Assembly (NCBI RefSeq): GCF_026625865.1
Contig: NZ_CP113067.1
Location: 434,001-498,000, forward strand
Direction of reading: 5' to 3'
DNA: 64,000 nt
From: Microbacterium sp. SL75
GTDB taxonomy: Bacteria > Actinomycetota > Actinomycetes > Actinomycetales > Microbacteriaceae
Of this stretch, positions 42,802 to 51,183 are shown one piece after another. The stretch's first letter is position 1; each line of letters begins with the position of its first letter. The notes below the pieces were generated by a model, which worked only from the letters and a program-made list of their open reading frames with translations, was not told where the DNA came from and did no database searches. Both the position numbers and the translations under genes were made by a program.

Positions 42802-43077
42802 ATGCGAACGGTGACGATGACGGTGAGCGGCCGCGTCCAGGGCGTCGGCTTCCGCTACACGATGCAGGCCGAGGCCCAGCGCCTCGGCGTCGACGGCTGG
42901 GTACGCAACCGCCTCGACGGGTCGGTGGAGGCGTTCCTCGCCGGGGACCCCGATGCGGTCGAGGGCGTGATCGCCTGGGCGCACGACGGCCCGGCCGGTG
43001 CCCGCGTCGACGATGTCGACGTCGTCGAGGGGACCGGGGAGTCCGCCTCCGGATTCGAGATCCGAGCCACCGCCTGA
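42802..43077 (+). CDS. acyP: Acylphosphatase
   Basis: A 91-residue enzyme hydrolysing carboxyl-phosphate bonds. The motif VSGRVQGVGFRYTMQAEA holds the phosphate-binding loop and catalytic Arg (near 20), and GWVRNRLDGSVEAF holds the catalytic Asn (near 38). AAGAAT, 6 nt before the ATG, may be a leaderless -10. Its stop is 1 bp from the stop of the convergent nitronate monooxygenase. Confidence 0.94.
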   Translation: MRTVTMTVSGRVQGVGFRYTMQAEAQRLGVDGWVRNRLDGSVEAFLAGDPDAVEGVIAWAHDGPAGARVDDVDVVEGTGESASGFEIRATA

Positions 43078-43078
43078 G

Positions 43079-44122
43079 TCAGGTCGGGAGACCGGCCTTC
43101 AACTCGTCGAGCACCTCGGCGGCGTCGTCGAGACGAGACAGCGCCGCCGCCTGACCCGCCCACAGCGACACCAGCTCGCCGTCGCCGTTCGCCGTCGCGG
43201 CGGCACGGAACACCCCGGTCAGCCAGTTCTGCGCCGGGAACGGGGCGATCATCCCCGCGGCCTCGAGCTCGCGCATCGCACGATTCGGGATGCCGCGTGC
43301 CAGCCGCCCGCTCATGGCGCGGGTGAGCACGGTCTCGGTGTCGACCGATCGCGCGATGGCGTCGCGGTGATCCCCGGTCGCCGCCGACTGGCGGGTGCGC
43401 AGGAACGCCGTTCCGACCTGCACACCGTCGGCCCCGAGAGCCAGGGCGGCCGCCACCCCGCGCCGGTCGGCGATCCCACCCGCGGCGATGACCGGGATGC
43501 CGACGGCATCGACGACCTGCGGCACGAGAGCGAAGGTCCCGACGAGCGACGCCGACGCTTCGCGGAGGAACGACACCCGATGCCCGCCGGCCTCCGATCC
43601 GGTGGCGACGACGGCATCGACCCCCGCCGCCTCGAGCGCGACGGCCTCGGCGACCGAGGTGGCAGTGCCGATCACACGGATGCCGCGGCCTCTCGCGGCG
43701 GCGAGGGTAGCGGCATCCGGAATCCCGAAGACGACGCTCAGCACCTCGGGCCGGGCCTCGAGCACGGCGCCGAGCTGGTCGGCGACGGACGGGAGGAACG
43801 CCGCCGGCGGGGCGGGGACCTCGACACCCGCTGCGGCGAAGAGCGGCGCCGCCGCATCGAGGAACGGCTGCACGTCCAGGTCGGCGGGGGTCACCTCGTC
43901 GCCGCGCGGCAGCCAGAGGTTCACGGCCACCGGTCGCGCGGTGGCGCCGCGCAGCTGCGACACCGTGTCGAGGATGCGCTCGGGCGTGTAGCCGTAGAGG
44001 CCGAACGAGCCGAGCCCGCCGCCCGTGCTCACCGCCGCCGTCAGGGCGACGGAGGAGAGCCCGCCGAAGGGGCCGAGCACGATCGGGACATCGATGCCGA
44101 ACAGATCCTCGAGGCGGCCCAT
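43079..44122 (-). CDS. Nitronate monooxygenase family flavoprotein
   Basis: A 347-residue FMN-dependent TIM-barrel enzyme related to nitronate monooxygenase and 2-nitropropane dioxygenase. Key segments are VPIVLGPFGGLSSVALTAAVSTGGGLG at the N-terminus, VVATGSEAGGHR near 170 and IPVIAAGGIADRRGVAAALALGADGVQVGTAFL near 205-237 (FMN phosphate site). Likely detoxifies nitronates. TAGCGT (44129-44134, minus strand) lies 6 nt before the ATG, so it is probably leaderless. Confidence 0.91.
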   Translation of the reverse strand: MGRLEDLFGIDVPIVLGPFGGLSSVALTAAVSTGGGLGSFGLYGYTPERILDTVSQLRGATARPVAVNLWLPRGDEVTPADLDVQPFLDAAAPLFAAAGVEVPAPPAAFLPSVADQLGAVLEARPEVLSVVFGIPDAATLAAARGRGIRVIGTATSVAEAVALEAAGVDAVVATGSEAGGHRVSFLREASASLVGTFALVPQVVDAVGIPVIAAGGIADRRGVAAALALGADGVQVGTAFLRTRQSAATGDHRDAIARSVDTETVLTRAMSGRLARGIPNRAMRELEAAGMIAPFPAQNWLTGVFRAAATANGDGELVSLWAGQAAALSRLDDAAEVLDELKAGLPT

Positions 44123-44146
44123 GCATCGACGCTACTGCGCGTGGGG

Positions 44147-44947
44147 CTACGTCGGGGTGTCCGAGGGGCCGGGGCCGTCGAGCGGGCGCAGCAGACGGTC
44201 GAGGAAACGCCGAGTGCGCTCCTTCTTCGGCTGACGCAACAGCTCGGACGGCGCACCGCGCTCGACGATGACCCCCTCGTCGAAGAACAGCACCTCGTCG
44301 GCGACCTCGCGCGCGAAGCCGAGCTCGTGCGTGACGATCACCATCGTCCAGCCTTCGTTCGCGAGCTCGCGCAAGACGGTGAGCACCTCGCCCACGAGCT
44401 CGGGGTCGAGCGCGCTGGTCGGCTCGTCGAACAGCAGGAGCGCCGGCTGCAGGGCCAGCGCACGGACGATGCCCACACGCTGCTGTTGGCCGCCGGAGAG
44501 CTCGGACGGATACGCGTCGCGCTTCTCCGACAGCCCGACGCGGGCGAGCAGGGTCTCGGCACGAGCGACGGCCTCGGCGCGAGGGACGCCGTGCGCCTGG
44601 ATCGGCCCCTCGACGACGTTCTGGAGGACGGTGAGATGAGGGAAGAGATTGTGATGCTGGAACACCATCGCCGAGCGATCGCGCAGCCCGATACGGTCGG
44701 CCTTCGAGACCTTCTGCGAGAAGTCCACGACCGGACCCCCGTCGAACGCCACCACCCCGGCATCCGGGGTCTCGAGGCCGTTCAGGCAGCGCAGCACCGT
44801 GGTCTTGCCCGACCCGGAGGGACCGATCAGCACGAGCACGTCGCCGCGACGTACCTCGAGGTCGACACCGTCGAGGACGCGATTGGTGCCGAAATTCTTC
44901 TGCAGTCCCGAGACGGCGAGCAGCGGAGCGGCGTCAGTGGGCGACAT
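44147..44947 (-). CDS. Polar amino acid (cystine-type) ABC transporter ATPase
   Basis: A 266-residue ABC ATPase of the polar amino acid group: Walker [13 protein letters not shown] near 45, Q-loop [13 protein letters not shown], signature [15 protein letters not shown], Walker [15 protein letters not shown] and H-loop VTHE. The N-terminus overlaps the permease gene by 14 bp. It energises import with the two upstream gene products. Cystine is suggested by the binding protein; not proven. Confidence 0.93.
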   Translation of the reverse strand: MSPTDAAPLLAVSGLQKNFGTNRVLDGVDLEVRRGDVLVLIGPSGSGKTTVLRCLNGLETPDAGVVAFDGGPVVDFSQKVSKADRIGLRDRSAMVFQHHNLFPHLTVLQNVVEGPIQAHGVPRAEAVARAETLLARVGLSEKRDAYPSELSGGQQQRVGIVRALALQPALLLFDEPTSALDPELVGEVLTVLRELANEGWTMVIVTHELGFAREVADEVLFFDEGVIVERGAPSELLRQPKKERTRRFLDRLLRPLDGPGPSDTPT

Positions 44948-45599
44948 GGCGGTCCAGCCTCTTTTCCAGGGCGTTCTGGCCGAACGACAGCACGAGGCAG
45001 AACAGCCAGTAGATGAGCGCGGCCTCGAGATACACCGCCATGAACTCGTACGAGAAGGCCGCAATCGCCTGTGCCTGGCGGAACAGCTCGGTCACGAGGA
45101 TGAGGGATGCCAGCGAGCTGTCCTTCACGAGCGAGATGAACGTGTTCGACAGCGGCGGCACCGAGACGCGAGCCGCCTGAGGAAGGATGATGCGGGTCAG
45201 CGTCTTGCGGGGAGAGAGCCCCACCGTGTGCGCCGCCTCCCACTGCCCGCGAGGAACCGACAGGATCGCCGCACGGATGACCTCTGCCGCGTACCCGCCG
45301 ACGTTCAGCGAGAACGCGATGACGGCTGCGGGGAAGGGATCGATCGTCAGTCCCAGCGACGGCAGACCGTAGAAGATCACGAACAGCTGCACCAGCAGAG
45401 GCGTTCCGCGGATGATCGAGATGTAGAACCGGGCGACGCCCGACAGCAACATGTTCCGCGACAGCCGCAACAGCGCCATCGCCAGCGCGATCACGAGACC
45501 GATCGCGAACGAGGCCAGGGACAGCGGGATCGTACCGGTGATTCCGGCCAGGACCATCGGCCAGAACGAATCGACGAGCAGGGTCCAGATGTCGTTCAT
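44934..45599 (-). CDS. Amino acid ABC transporter permease (TcyB/YecS type)
   Basis: A 221-residue permease of the His/Glu/Gln/Arg/opine family with five helices. [23 protein letters not shown] and the EAA loop [23 protein letters not shown] are canonical. One copy is present, so the channel is probably a homodimer, as in cystine systems. GGAGG precedes the ATG. Confidence 0.92.
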   Translation of the reverse strand: MNDIWTLLVDSFWPMVLAGITGTIPLSLASFAIGLVIALAMALLRLSRNMLLSGVARFYISIIRGTPLLVQLFVIFYGLPSLGLTIDPFPAAVIAFSLNVGGYAAEVIRAAILSVPRGQWEAAHTVGLSPRKTLTRIILPQAARVSVPPLSNTFISLVKDSSLASLILVTELFRQAQAIAAFSYEFMAVYLEAALIYWLFCLVLSFGQNALEKRLDRHVAH

Positions 45600-45621
45600 G
45601 AGCCTCCTTCCTCACACGCGA

Positions 45622-45667
45622 GCGGATCATCCGCCCCCACGTTAGAGCGGGGAGGCGGATGATCCGC
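45622..45667 (-). terminator. Intercistronic hairpin between binding protein and permease
   Basis: Perfect 14-bp arms (gcggatcatccgcc at 45622-45635 and its complement at 45654-45667) with an inner CCC/GGG stem lie between the two cistrons. Partial termination or 3' protection of the binding-protein mRNA would explain the usual excess of binding protein. Confidence 0.6.
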
Positions 45668-45686
45668 GGGGGTTTACACCAGCTGG

Positions 45687-46490
45687 TTACTTCGTGACGT
45701 CGGCGCCGAAGTACTTTTCGCTGATCGAGGCGAGAGTTCCGTCGGCGCGGAGTTCGTCGAGAGCTCCGTCCACGGCATCCGCCAGCTTGTCCTGACCCTT
45801 CTTGAAAGCGAACGCGCTCTCGGAGGAGTCCTCCGTGGTCGCGGCGATCTTCAGGCCGGTGGGGCTGTTGGTCTTCTCGTAATCGAGGTAGGTGAGCTGG
45901 TCGTTGACCGTGGCGTCCACACGCCCCTGCTTGAGCAGGGCGACCGCCTGTGCCCAGCCCTCGACGGCCTCGACCTGGGCGCCGCTCGAGGTCGCGAGCT
46001 CGTACCAGTTGCTCGTGAGCGACTGGGCGGTGGTCTTGCCCGACAGGTCGGCGAAGCTCGAGATGGCGTTGTCGCTGTCGGTCGTCACGATGACGCCGCG
46101 AGAGACGGTGTATGGCGAGCTGAAGGCGTACTTCTCCTGGCGCTCGGGGTTGATCGAGACCTGGTTGGCGATGACGTCGAAGCGACCGGCATCCAGGCCC
46201 GCGAAGATGGCGTCCCACTGGGTCTCCTGGAACTTCACCTGCAGACCGAGCTTGTCGGCGACGGCCTTCGCGATCTCGACGTCGAATCCGGTGAGCTCGC
46301 CCGCGCCCTCGTGGTACGAGAAGGGGCGGTAGGTGCCCTCGGTCGCCACCGTCAGCGTGCCGCCCGAGACGAGGCCGAGGTCGGATCCCGCGTCGGGGTC
46401 GGCCGCGGTGGAGCCGCCGCTGCAGGCGGTCAGCGCGAGGGCGCTCAGGCCCAGGGTGGCGGCGAGGACGGTCAAACGGCGACGGGGCAT
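45687..46490 (-). CDS. Amino acid (cystine-like) ABC substrate-binding lipoprotein
   Basis: A 267-residue family 3 solute-binding protein with a lipoprotein signal (lipobox ALTAC, Cys about 23). The segment WDAIFAGLDAGRFDVIANQV near 95, followed by NPERQEKYAFSSPYTVS, is characteristic of cystine binders such as TcyJ. AGGAA lies before the ATG. First gene of binding protein-permease-ATPase. A 14-bp palindrome about 130 bp upstream could be an operator. Confidence 0.91.
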   Translation of the reverse strand: MPRRRLTVLAATLGLSALALTACSGGSTAADPDAGSDLGLVSGGTLTVATEGTYRPFSYHEGAGELTGFDVEIAKAVADKLGLQVKFQETQWDAIFAGLDAGRFDVIANQVSINPERQEKYAFSSPYTVSRGVIVTTDSDNAISSFADLSGKTTAQSLTSNWYELATSSGAQVEAVEGWAQAVALLKQGRVDATVNDQLTYLDYEKTNSPTGLKIAATTEDSSESAFAFKKGQDKLADAVDGALDELRADGTLASISEKYFGADVTK

Positions 46491-46617
46491 AGCTGTTCCT
46501 GACATGGGTGAGGACGGTGGAGGAGATCGCCGAAGGCGACCGGGAGGGCACGCGGTGCAGGCGTACCCTCCAGCAGAACACGCGCGGGCACGTACGTCTT
46601 CCCGCATGACGCCGTAT

Positions 46618-46631
46618 TGCACGATCGTGCA
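46618..46631. promoter_or_regulatory. 14-bp perfect palindrome upstream of the amino acid importer
   Basis: TGCACGATCGTGCA is fully symmetric and lies in the gap before the binding-protein gene, 128 bp from its start. It may be the operator for a regulator encoded elsewhere. No promoter elements are obvious. Confidence 0.35.
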
Positions 46632-46653
46632 CCCGCGACACGCCCCGGGAACG

Positions 46654-46691
46654 CGAAAGCCCCGCCGACACGAGGTGCGGCGGGGCTTTCG
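46654..46691 (-). terminator. rplKA terminator
   Basis: A 14-bp perfect stem (cgaaagccccgccg at 46654-46667 against 46678-46691) with a 10-nt loop, 10 bp after the rplA stop. Confidence 0.85.
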
Positions 46692-46701
46692 GTGACGGAT
46701 G

Positions 46702-47394
46702 TCAGACGATGACGTTGACGTCCAGCGGGATGCCGGGACCGAAGGTGGTCGAGACGGCGCCCTTCTGGATGTAACGACCCTTCGAGCTCGAGGGCTTGAG
46801 GCGGACGATCTCCTCGAGAGCGGCCTTGAGGTTCTCGTCGAGCTGCTCGGCCGAGAACGATGCCTTGCCGACGACGAAGTGCACGTTGGCGTGCTTGTCG
46901 ACGCGGAACTCGATCTTTCCGCCCTTGATCTCCTCGACGGCCTTGGCCGGGTTGGGGGTCACGGTGCCGGTCTTGGGGTTCGGCATGAGGCCGCGGGGTC
47001 CGAGGACCTTACCGAGGCGACCGACCTGGCCCATGAGCTCGGGCGTCGAGACGGCGGCGTCGAACGACGTGTAGCCGGCCGCGACCTTCTCGATGAGCTC
47101 GGTGCCACCGACCTCGTCGGCGCCGGCGGCCAGAGCCGCCTCGGCCGCGGGGCCGTTGGCGAAGACGATGACGCGCGCGGTCTTACCCGTGCCGTGGGGG
47201 AGGATGACCGTGCCGCGGACCATCTGGTCTGCCTTACGGGGGTCGACCGAGAGCTTCAGCGCGACCTCGACGGTCGAGTCGAACTTCTTCGAGCCGGTCT
47301 CCTTCGCGAGGGCGACGGCCTCGGTCGGGGTGTAGAACGTGTCGGCCGCGATCTTCTCAGCTGCGGCGCGGAATGCCTTGGACTTGGTAGCCAT
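46702..47394 (-). CDS. rplA: 50S ribosomal protein L1
   Basis: L1-stalk protein and translational repressor of its own operon. It has 230 residues. Typical stretches: [62 protein letters not shown] near 125 and [19 protein letters not shown] near 205. 11 bp after rplK. Confidence 0.98.
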   Translation of the reverse strand: MATKSKAFRAAAEKIAADTFYTPTEAVALAKETGSKKFDSTVEVALKLSVDPRKADQMVRGTVILPHGTGKTARVIVFANGPAAEAALAAGADEVGGTELIEKVAAGYTSFDAAVSTPELMGQVGRLGKVLGPRGLMPNPKTGTVTPNPAKAVEEIKGGKIEFRVDKHANVHFVVGKASFSAEQLDENLKAALEEIVRLKPSSSKGRYIQKGAVSTTFGPGIPLDVNVIV

Positions 47395-47405
47395 TGTTAT
47401 CTCCC

Positions 47406-47837
47406 TCAGTCCTCGACCGTGATGCCCATGGAACGGGCGGTGCCGGCGATGATCTTCGAGGCGGCCTCGATGTCGTTCGCGTTCAGGTCGGGCTGCTTCG
47501 TGGTGGCGATCTCGCGAACCTGGTCCTTGGTGAGCTTGCCCACCTTGACCGTGTGGGGCGTGGACGAACCCTTGGCCAGTCCAGCCGCCTTCTTGATGAG
47601 CTCCGCCGCCGGCGGGGTCTTCAGGATGAAGGTGAAGCTGCGGTCTTCGTAGACCGTGATCTCAACGGGGATCACGTTGCCGCGCTGGGCCTCGGTCGCC
47701 GCGTTGTAGGCCTTGCAGAACTCCATGATGTTGACGCCGTGCTGACCGAGCGCCGGACCGATCGGCGGTGCGGGGTTGGCCGCGCCTGCCTTGATCTGGA
47801 GCTTGATCAGGCCGGTCACCTTTTTCTTGGGTGCCAT
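47406..47837 (-). CDS. rplK: 50S ribosomal protein L11
   Basis: L11 binds the GTPase-associated region of 23S rRNA and is the target of thiopeptides. It has 143 residues with [26 protein letters not shown] near 18-42 and [30 protein letters not shown] in the C-terminal RNA-binding domain. AGGAAAAGGA precedes the ATG. Usually nusG lies directly upstream; here 2.15 kb of repeats and one opposing gene intervene. Confidence 0.98.
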   Translation of the reverse strand: MAPKKKVTGLIKLQIKAGAANPAPPIGPALGQHGVNIMEFCKAYNAATEAQRGNVIPVEITVYEDRSFTFILKTPPAAELIKKAAGLAKGSSTPHTVKVGKLTKDQVREIATTKQPDLNANDIEAASKIIAGTARSMGITVED

Positions 47838-47939
47838 ATCCTTTTCCTCTCTCGAGCGGAGGCCTCGCGGCTCCCTCTCTCCCGCACGCCCGGCGGTTCC
47901 GGGCAGCGGTCGTTGCGCACTGACGCACGCAACCTTGCC

Positions 47940-47945
47940 ATTGTA
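47940..47945 (-). promoter_or_regulatory. Probable -10 of the rplKA operon
   Basis: ATTGTA is TACAAT on the minus strand, 102 bp before the rplK start. No good -35 is visible. It marks rplKA as having its own promoter, independent of nusG. Confidence 0.45.
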
Positions 47946-48087
47946 CGCGACGCCGGGCGTTTCGGCATCCGCGGCTCTTCCCGTCCTCGCCTCGCACCGC
48001 TCAACGCCCTCCCCGCCCGAGCGGATCCGGCCTCGGCCTCCGCCGGCCTCCCCGCACCCGCCACGCCCGCGCACTCGCCTCCCGGCA

Positions 48088-48159
48088 CGCAGAAACGCGA
48101 TCCGCCCGCAGAAACACGATGACAGCGCGTTTCTGCGGGCTGAGAGCGTTTCTGCGGGC
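48088..48159. repeat. Palindromic element D (four-armed family)
   Basis: Same architecture as elements A-C: two direct CGCAGAAAC units then two inverted GTTTCTGCG units in 72 bp. The inner pair gcccgcagaaac (48104-48115) and its complement (48129-48140) match perfectly over 12 bp. Confidence 0.85.
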
Positions 48160-48229
48160 TGGTCGCCCACCCGGGCCCGCTCCCCCTCGACCTGCGCGCC
48201 AGCCTCCGCCCACGACCACCGCGAGCGGC

Positions 48230-48456
48230 AGCGCCAGCACCAGCACCGGTGCCGGCACCAGCACCAGCACCAGCACCAACGCCAACGCCAACGCCAACGC
48301 CAGTACCAGTACCAGCACCAGCACCAGCACCAGGGGAAGCAACAGCACCAACGCCAGTACCGGCGGCAGCACCAGCACCAGCACCAGGGGAAGCAACAGC
48401 ACCAACGCCAGTACCGGCGGCAGCACCAGCACCGGTGGCAGCACCGGTGCCGGCAC
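48230..48456. repeat. CCAGCA-type minisatellite with two 54-bp copies
   Basis: Low-complexity DNA built of ccagca/ccaacg hexamers, including two near-identical 54-bp units (around 48332 and 48386). It is open in several frames (Ser/Thr, Gln/His or Leu/Val runs), none with an RBS or homology, so I treat it as non-coding. It lies between palindromic elements D and E. Confidence 0.8.
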
Positions 48457-48458
48457 CA

Positions 48459-48529
48459 CGCATAAACGCGATCTGCGTGCAGAAACACCATGACAGCGCG
48501 TTTCTGCGCGCCAACGGTGTTTATGCGCG
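48459..48529. repeat. Palindromic element E (four-armed family)
   Basis: A 71-bp element with outer arms CGCATAAAC (48459-48467) and GTTTATGCG (48519-48527), perfectly complementary over 9 bp. The inner arms are GCAGAAAC and GTTTCTGC. The outer arms carry T:A where other copies have G:C, a compensated change. Confidence 0.85.
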
Positions 48530-48664
48530 TGCGTGCCCCTGCGCCCGCACCCCGCGGCGATCACGGTGCCCCCGACACCCGCACGGCCCCGCCTACACCG
48601 GGGTCGCACGGGGGTTGTCCACAGCTCGCACACATGCTGTCCGCGAACCTGGCACCCTCACCGA

Positions 48665-49624
48665 ATGGATGCCGTTCCCCGCACGCTGCGCGCGTCACCG
48701 ACTCCCTTGATGTTCACCTCGGACACGCCACGGCCCGGACCACCGCTCTGGCGCGACGAATCCCTGGTTCGCGTGCGAACCGGCATCTACGCCGTCCGCG
48801 CCGCGTGGGACGCACTACCACCGTGGGATCGCTATCTCGCCCGCGTCCACGCCTTCGCACTGACGCGACCGGATGCCGTCTTCTCGCACGAATCGGCCGC
48901 GGCGCTGCTCGGGCTCCCCATCTTCGGTCACCCCCGCACCATCCACATCTTCGACGCACGCCGCGCGAAGTCGGTCAGGTACGGCGACGTCACCGTACAC
49001 ACCAGCCTCGATACGCGTCCCACATGCACGGTCGTCGGCATCGGCCTCACCGCGGTCGAAGACGTGGTCATCGATCTCTGCCGTGCGCTGCCTCCCGCGT
49101 TCGGCGTCGCGGTCGCCGACGCGGCGTTACGAGCTTTCGGCCTCGAGAGCGAGCGGTTACTCGAGCGCGCTGCTCTGCAGCGCAACGCGTACGGAGCACG
49201 GCGCATGCGTTGGGCGCTGACCCATGCCACGCCGCTGGCCGAGTCCCCGGCGGAGTCGATCAGCCGCGCGGTCATCGAGTGGTGCGGCTTTCCCTCGCCC
49301 CGGCTGCAGGTCGAGCACGACGTCGAAGGACGGATATTCCGATCGGACTTCTGCTGGCCGGAGCAGAACATCATCGGTGAGTGCGACGGGTGGCTGAAGT
49401 ACGGCGGGGAGGATCCCGTCGCAGCGGCCGAGGCGGTCCGTGCGGAGAAGCGACGCGAGGACGCGCTCCGCCGAGAGGGGTGGCAGATCGCTCGATGGGA
49501 CTACCCAGGCGCAGTGGGGGTAACCGCGCTGCGAAACGCCCTGACGGCAGCGGGACTGCGACAGGTGCGCCGCGCCGAGGTGGCCGCGCTGGCGTCGGTG
49601 GGCAGGAATGTCCGCTCGAAGTGA
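48665..49624 (+). CDS. AbiEi-like / DUF559-type protein, second copy
   Basis: A 319-residue protein with the same layout as the product of the gene at 35299-36282. The N-terminal part has the HVHAFALTRPDAVFSHESAAALLGLPI-type segment (compare VSHLSAAVLHGLPL). The C-terminal nuclease-like part has DFCWPEQNIIGECDGWLKY...AEKRREDALRREGWQIARWDY. No toxin or partner gene is next to it. It runs opposite to the ribosomal genes and is flanked on both sides by palindromic elements and minisatellites, so it looks like cargo of an insertion. An ATG at 48710 is an alternative start. Confidence 0.75.
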   Translation: MDAVPRTLRASPTPLMFTSDTPRPGPPLWRDESLVRVRTGIYAVRAAWDALPPWDRYLARVHAFALTRPDAVFSHESAAALLGLPIFGHPRTIHIFDARRAKSVRYGDVTVHTSLDTRPTCTVVGIGLTAVEDVVIDLCRALPPAFGVAVADAALRAFGLESERLLERAALQRNAYGARRMRWALTHATPLAESPAESISRAVIEWCGFPSPRLQVEHDVEGRIFRSDFCWPEQNIIGECDGWLKYGGEDPVAAAEAVRAEKRREDALRREGWQIARWDYPGAVGVTALRNALTAAGLRQVRRAEVAALASVGRNVRSK

Positions 49625-49628
49625 TCCG

Positions 49629-49697
49629 CGCAAACGCGATCCGCGCGCAGAAACGCGATGACCACGCGTTTCTGCGCGCGCAGAGCGTTTCTGCGTG
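49629..49697. repeat. Palindromic element F (four-armed family)
   Basis: Starts 5 bp after the stop of the AbiEi-like gene. The inner arms form a perfect 15-bp stem (gcgcgcagaaacgcg at 49643-49657, complement at 49665-49679) with a 7-nt loop. The outer arms are degenerate by a 2-bp deletion. It may also terminate the gene. Confidence 0.88.
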
Positions 49698-49738
49698 GGA
49701 ACCAGGGCTCCGCCCGCCCACCCGCCGAGGTGCCCGCG

Positions 49739-49925
49739 CCGGCGCGGCGCGGTACGGCACAGCGCGGCACGGCGCAGCACGGCACAGCGCGGCACGGCGC
49801 AGCACGGCACAGCGCGGCACGGCGCAGCGCGGCACGGCGCAGCGCGGCACGGCGCAGCGCGGCACGGCGCAGCGCGGCACGGCGCGGCGCGGCACAGCGC
49901 AGCGCGGCACAGCACCGCGCAGCGC
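49739..49925. repeat. GC-rich minisatellite (15- and 25-bp units)
   Basis: About 185 bp of tandem repeats: a 25-bp unit twice, then gcggcacggcgcagc (15 bp) several times, degrading at the end. It lies between element F and the 3' end of nusG. Open frames (Ala/Arg or Cys/Ala/Val runs) are artefacts. Confidence 0.85.
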
Positions 49926-49992
49926 GGCGCCGGAGACGGCGAACGCCCCGCCGGACCGAGCCGAGCGGAGCGTTCGCGAAGACGCGGGGGCG

Positions 49993-51123
49993 TCAGATCA
50001 TCTTGGTGACCTGGTCGAACGACAGCTCGACCGGGGTCTCGCGCTCGAAGAGCGACACGAGCACCGTGAGCTTGCCACTCTCGGGCTTGATCTCGCTGAT
50101 CGTGCCGGGCAGACCCGCGAACGAGCCTTCCTTGATGGTGATCGTCTCGCCGGTCTCGAAGTCGACCTCGGCGGGGATGACGCGAGCCGTGGTGGCCGAG
50201 CCCTTGGCGGCGGCGCCCTTGACGGGGGCGGCCTCCTTGACCTCGACGAGGCTCTTCAGCATGTTGAAGGCCTCTTCGAAGCGCAGCGGGGTCGGGTTGT
50301 GGGCGTTGCCCACGAAGCCGGTGACACCGGGGGTGTGGCGAACGACCGACCAGGTGTCTTCGTTGAGGTCCATGCGCACCAGCACGTAGCCGGGGATGCG
50401 CACGCGGTTGACCATCTTGCGCTGGCCGTTCTTGATCTCGACGACGTCCTCCATGGGGACCTCGACCTGGTAGATGTCGTCCTCGACCTCGAGCGTCGAC
50501 TTGCGCTGCTCGATGTTGGCCTTCACCTTGCGCTCGAACCCGGCGTAGGAGTGGATGACGAACCACTTACCGGGGAGCGAACGCAGCTCGGCGCGGAACG
50601 CCTCGTACGGGTCGGCGTCCTCGTCGGCGTCGACAACGATGCCGTCGACGTCGCTGGCGGCATCGGCGGGCGACTCGGCGGCCTCGGCCGCGTCGACCTC
50701 GCCCGCGGCAGCGGAGACCTCGTCGACGAAGTCCTCGTCGAGGACGGGAGCGTCGGGCTCTCCGTTCACGTCGGGACCGTCGTAGGGGGTGACCTCGTCA
50801 GCGGCTTCGGCGGCCTCTTCCGCCTGCTCCTCCGCGAGGGAGTCGTTCAGGACCTCGGCGGCGGCCTCGGCCTCGCTGGTCTCGTCGATCTCGAGAGCGT
50901 CGTTCACGATCGCGTCCGCCTCCGGGTCGGTGATGTCGATGTCGCCGAGGTCGGCGTCGTCGGTGTCGGTCTCGTCATCGACGATGTGGACCGCGGTGTG
51001 CTCGGCCGAGTCGGAGGCACGCTCCTGAGACGCGAGCACGTTGCCCTCCTGGGCTTCGTCGTCCTCGCTGGACTGCTCAGCGGCCGTCGCCCAGTCGGCG
51101 TCGTCGACATATCTTTCAGACAC
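49993..51123 (-). CDS. nusG: Transcription termination/antitermination protein NusG
   Basis: Elongation factor that links RNA polymerase to Rho or the ribosome. It has 376 residues, about twice the E. coli length, because of a 180-residue acidic Asp/Glu/Ala-rich N-terminal extension. The NGN domain starts near 184 ([23 protein letters not shown]), with [12 protein letters not shown] and [13 protein letters not shown], and a KOW domain ends the protein ([20 protein letters not shown]). 60 bp after secE. The minisatellite begins after its stop. Confidence 0.96.
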   Translation of the reverse strand: MSERYVDDADWATAAEQSSEDDEAQEGNVLASQERASDSAEHTAVHIVDDETDTDDADLGDIDITDPEADAIVNDALEIDETSEAEAAAEVLNDSLAEEQAEEAAEAADEVTPYDGPDVNGEPDAPVLDEDFVDEVSAAAGEVDAAEAAESPADAASDVDGIVVDADEDADPYEAFRAELRSLPGKWFVIHSYAGFERKVKANIEQRKSTLEVEDDIYQVEVPMEDVVEIKNGQRKMVNRVRIPGYVLVRMDLNEDTWSVVRHTPGVTGFVGNAHNPTPLRFEEAFNMLKSLVEVKEAAPVKGAAAKGSATTARVIPAEVDFETGETITIKEGSFAGLPGTISEIKPESGKLTVLVSLFERETPVELSFDQVTKMI

Positions 51124-51183
51124 TGTGATCTCTTCCGTTCAGAGGCGGCCGCTCGTGGGGCCGCGCGTCCGCCCAGACGCCGG

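Noticed and set aside
48119..48493. Ser/Thr/Asn-rich ORF in the CCAGCA minisatellite
   Set aside because: Open in several frames on both strands, no ribosome binding site, pure repeat composition.
49371..49910. Cys/Ala/Arg-rich ORF over the GC minisatellite
   Set aside because: Repeat artefact running antisense into the AbiEi-like gene.
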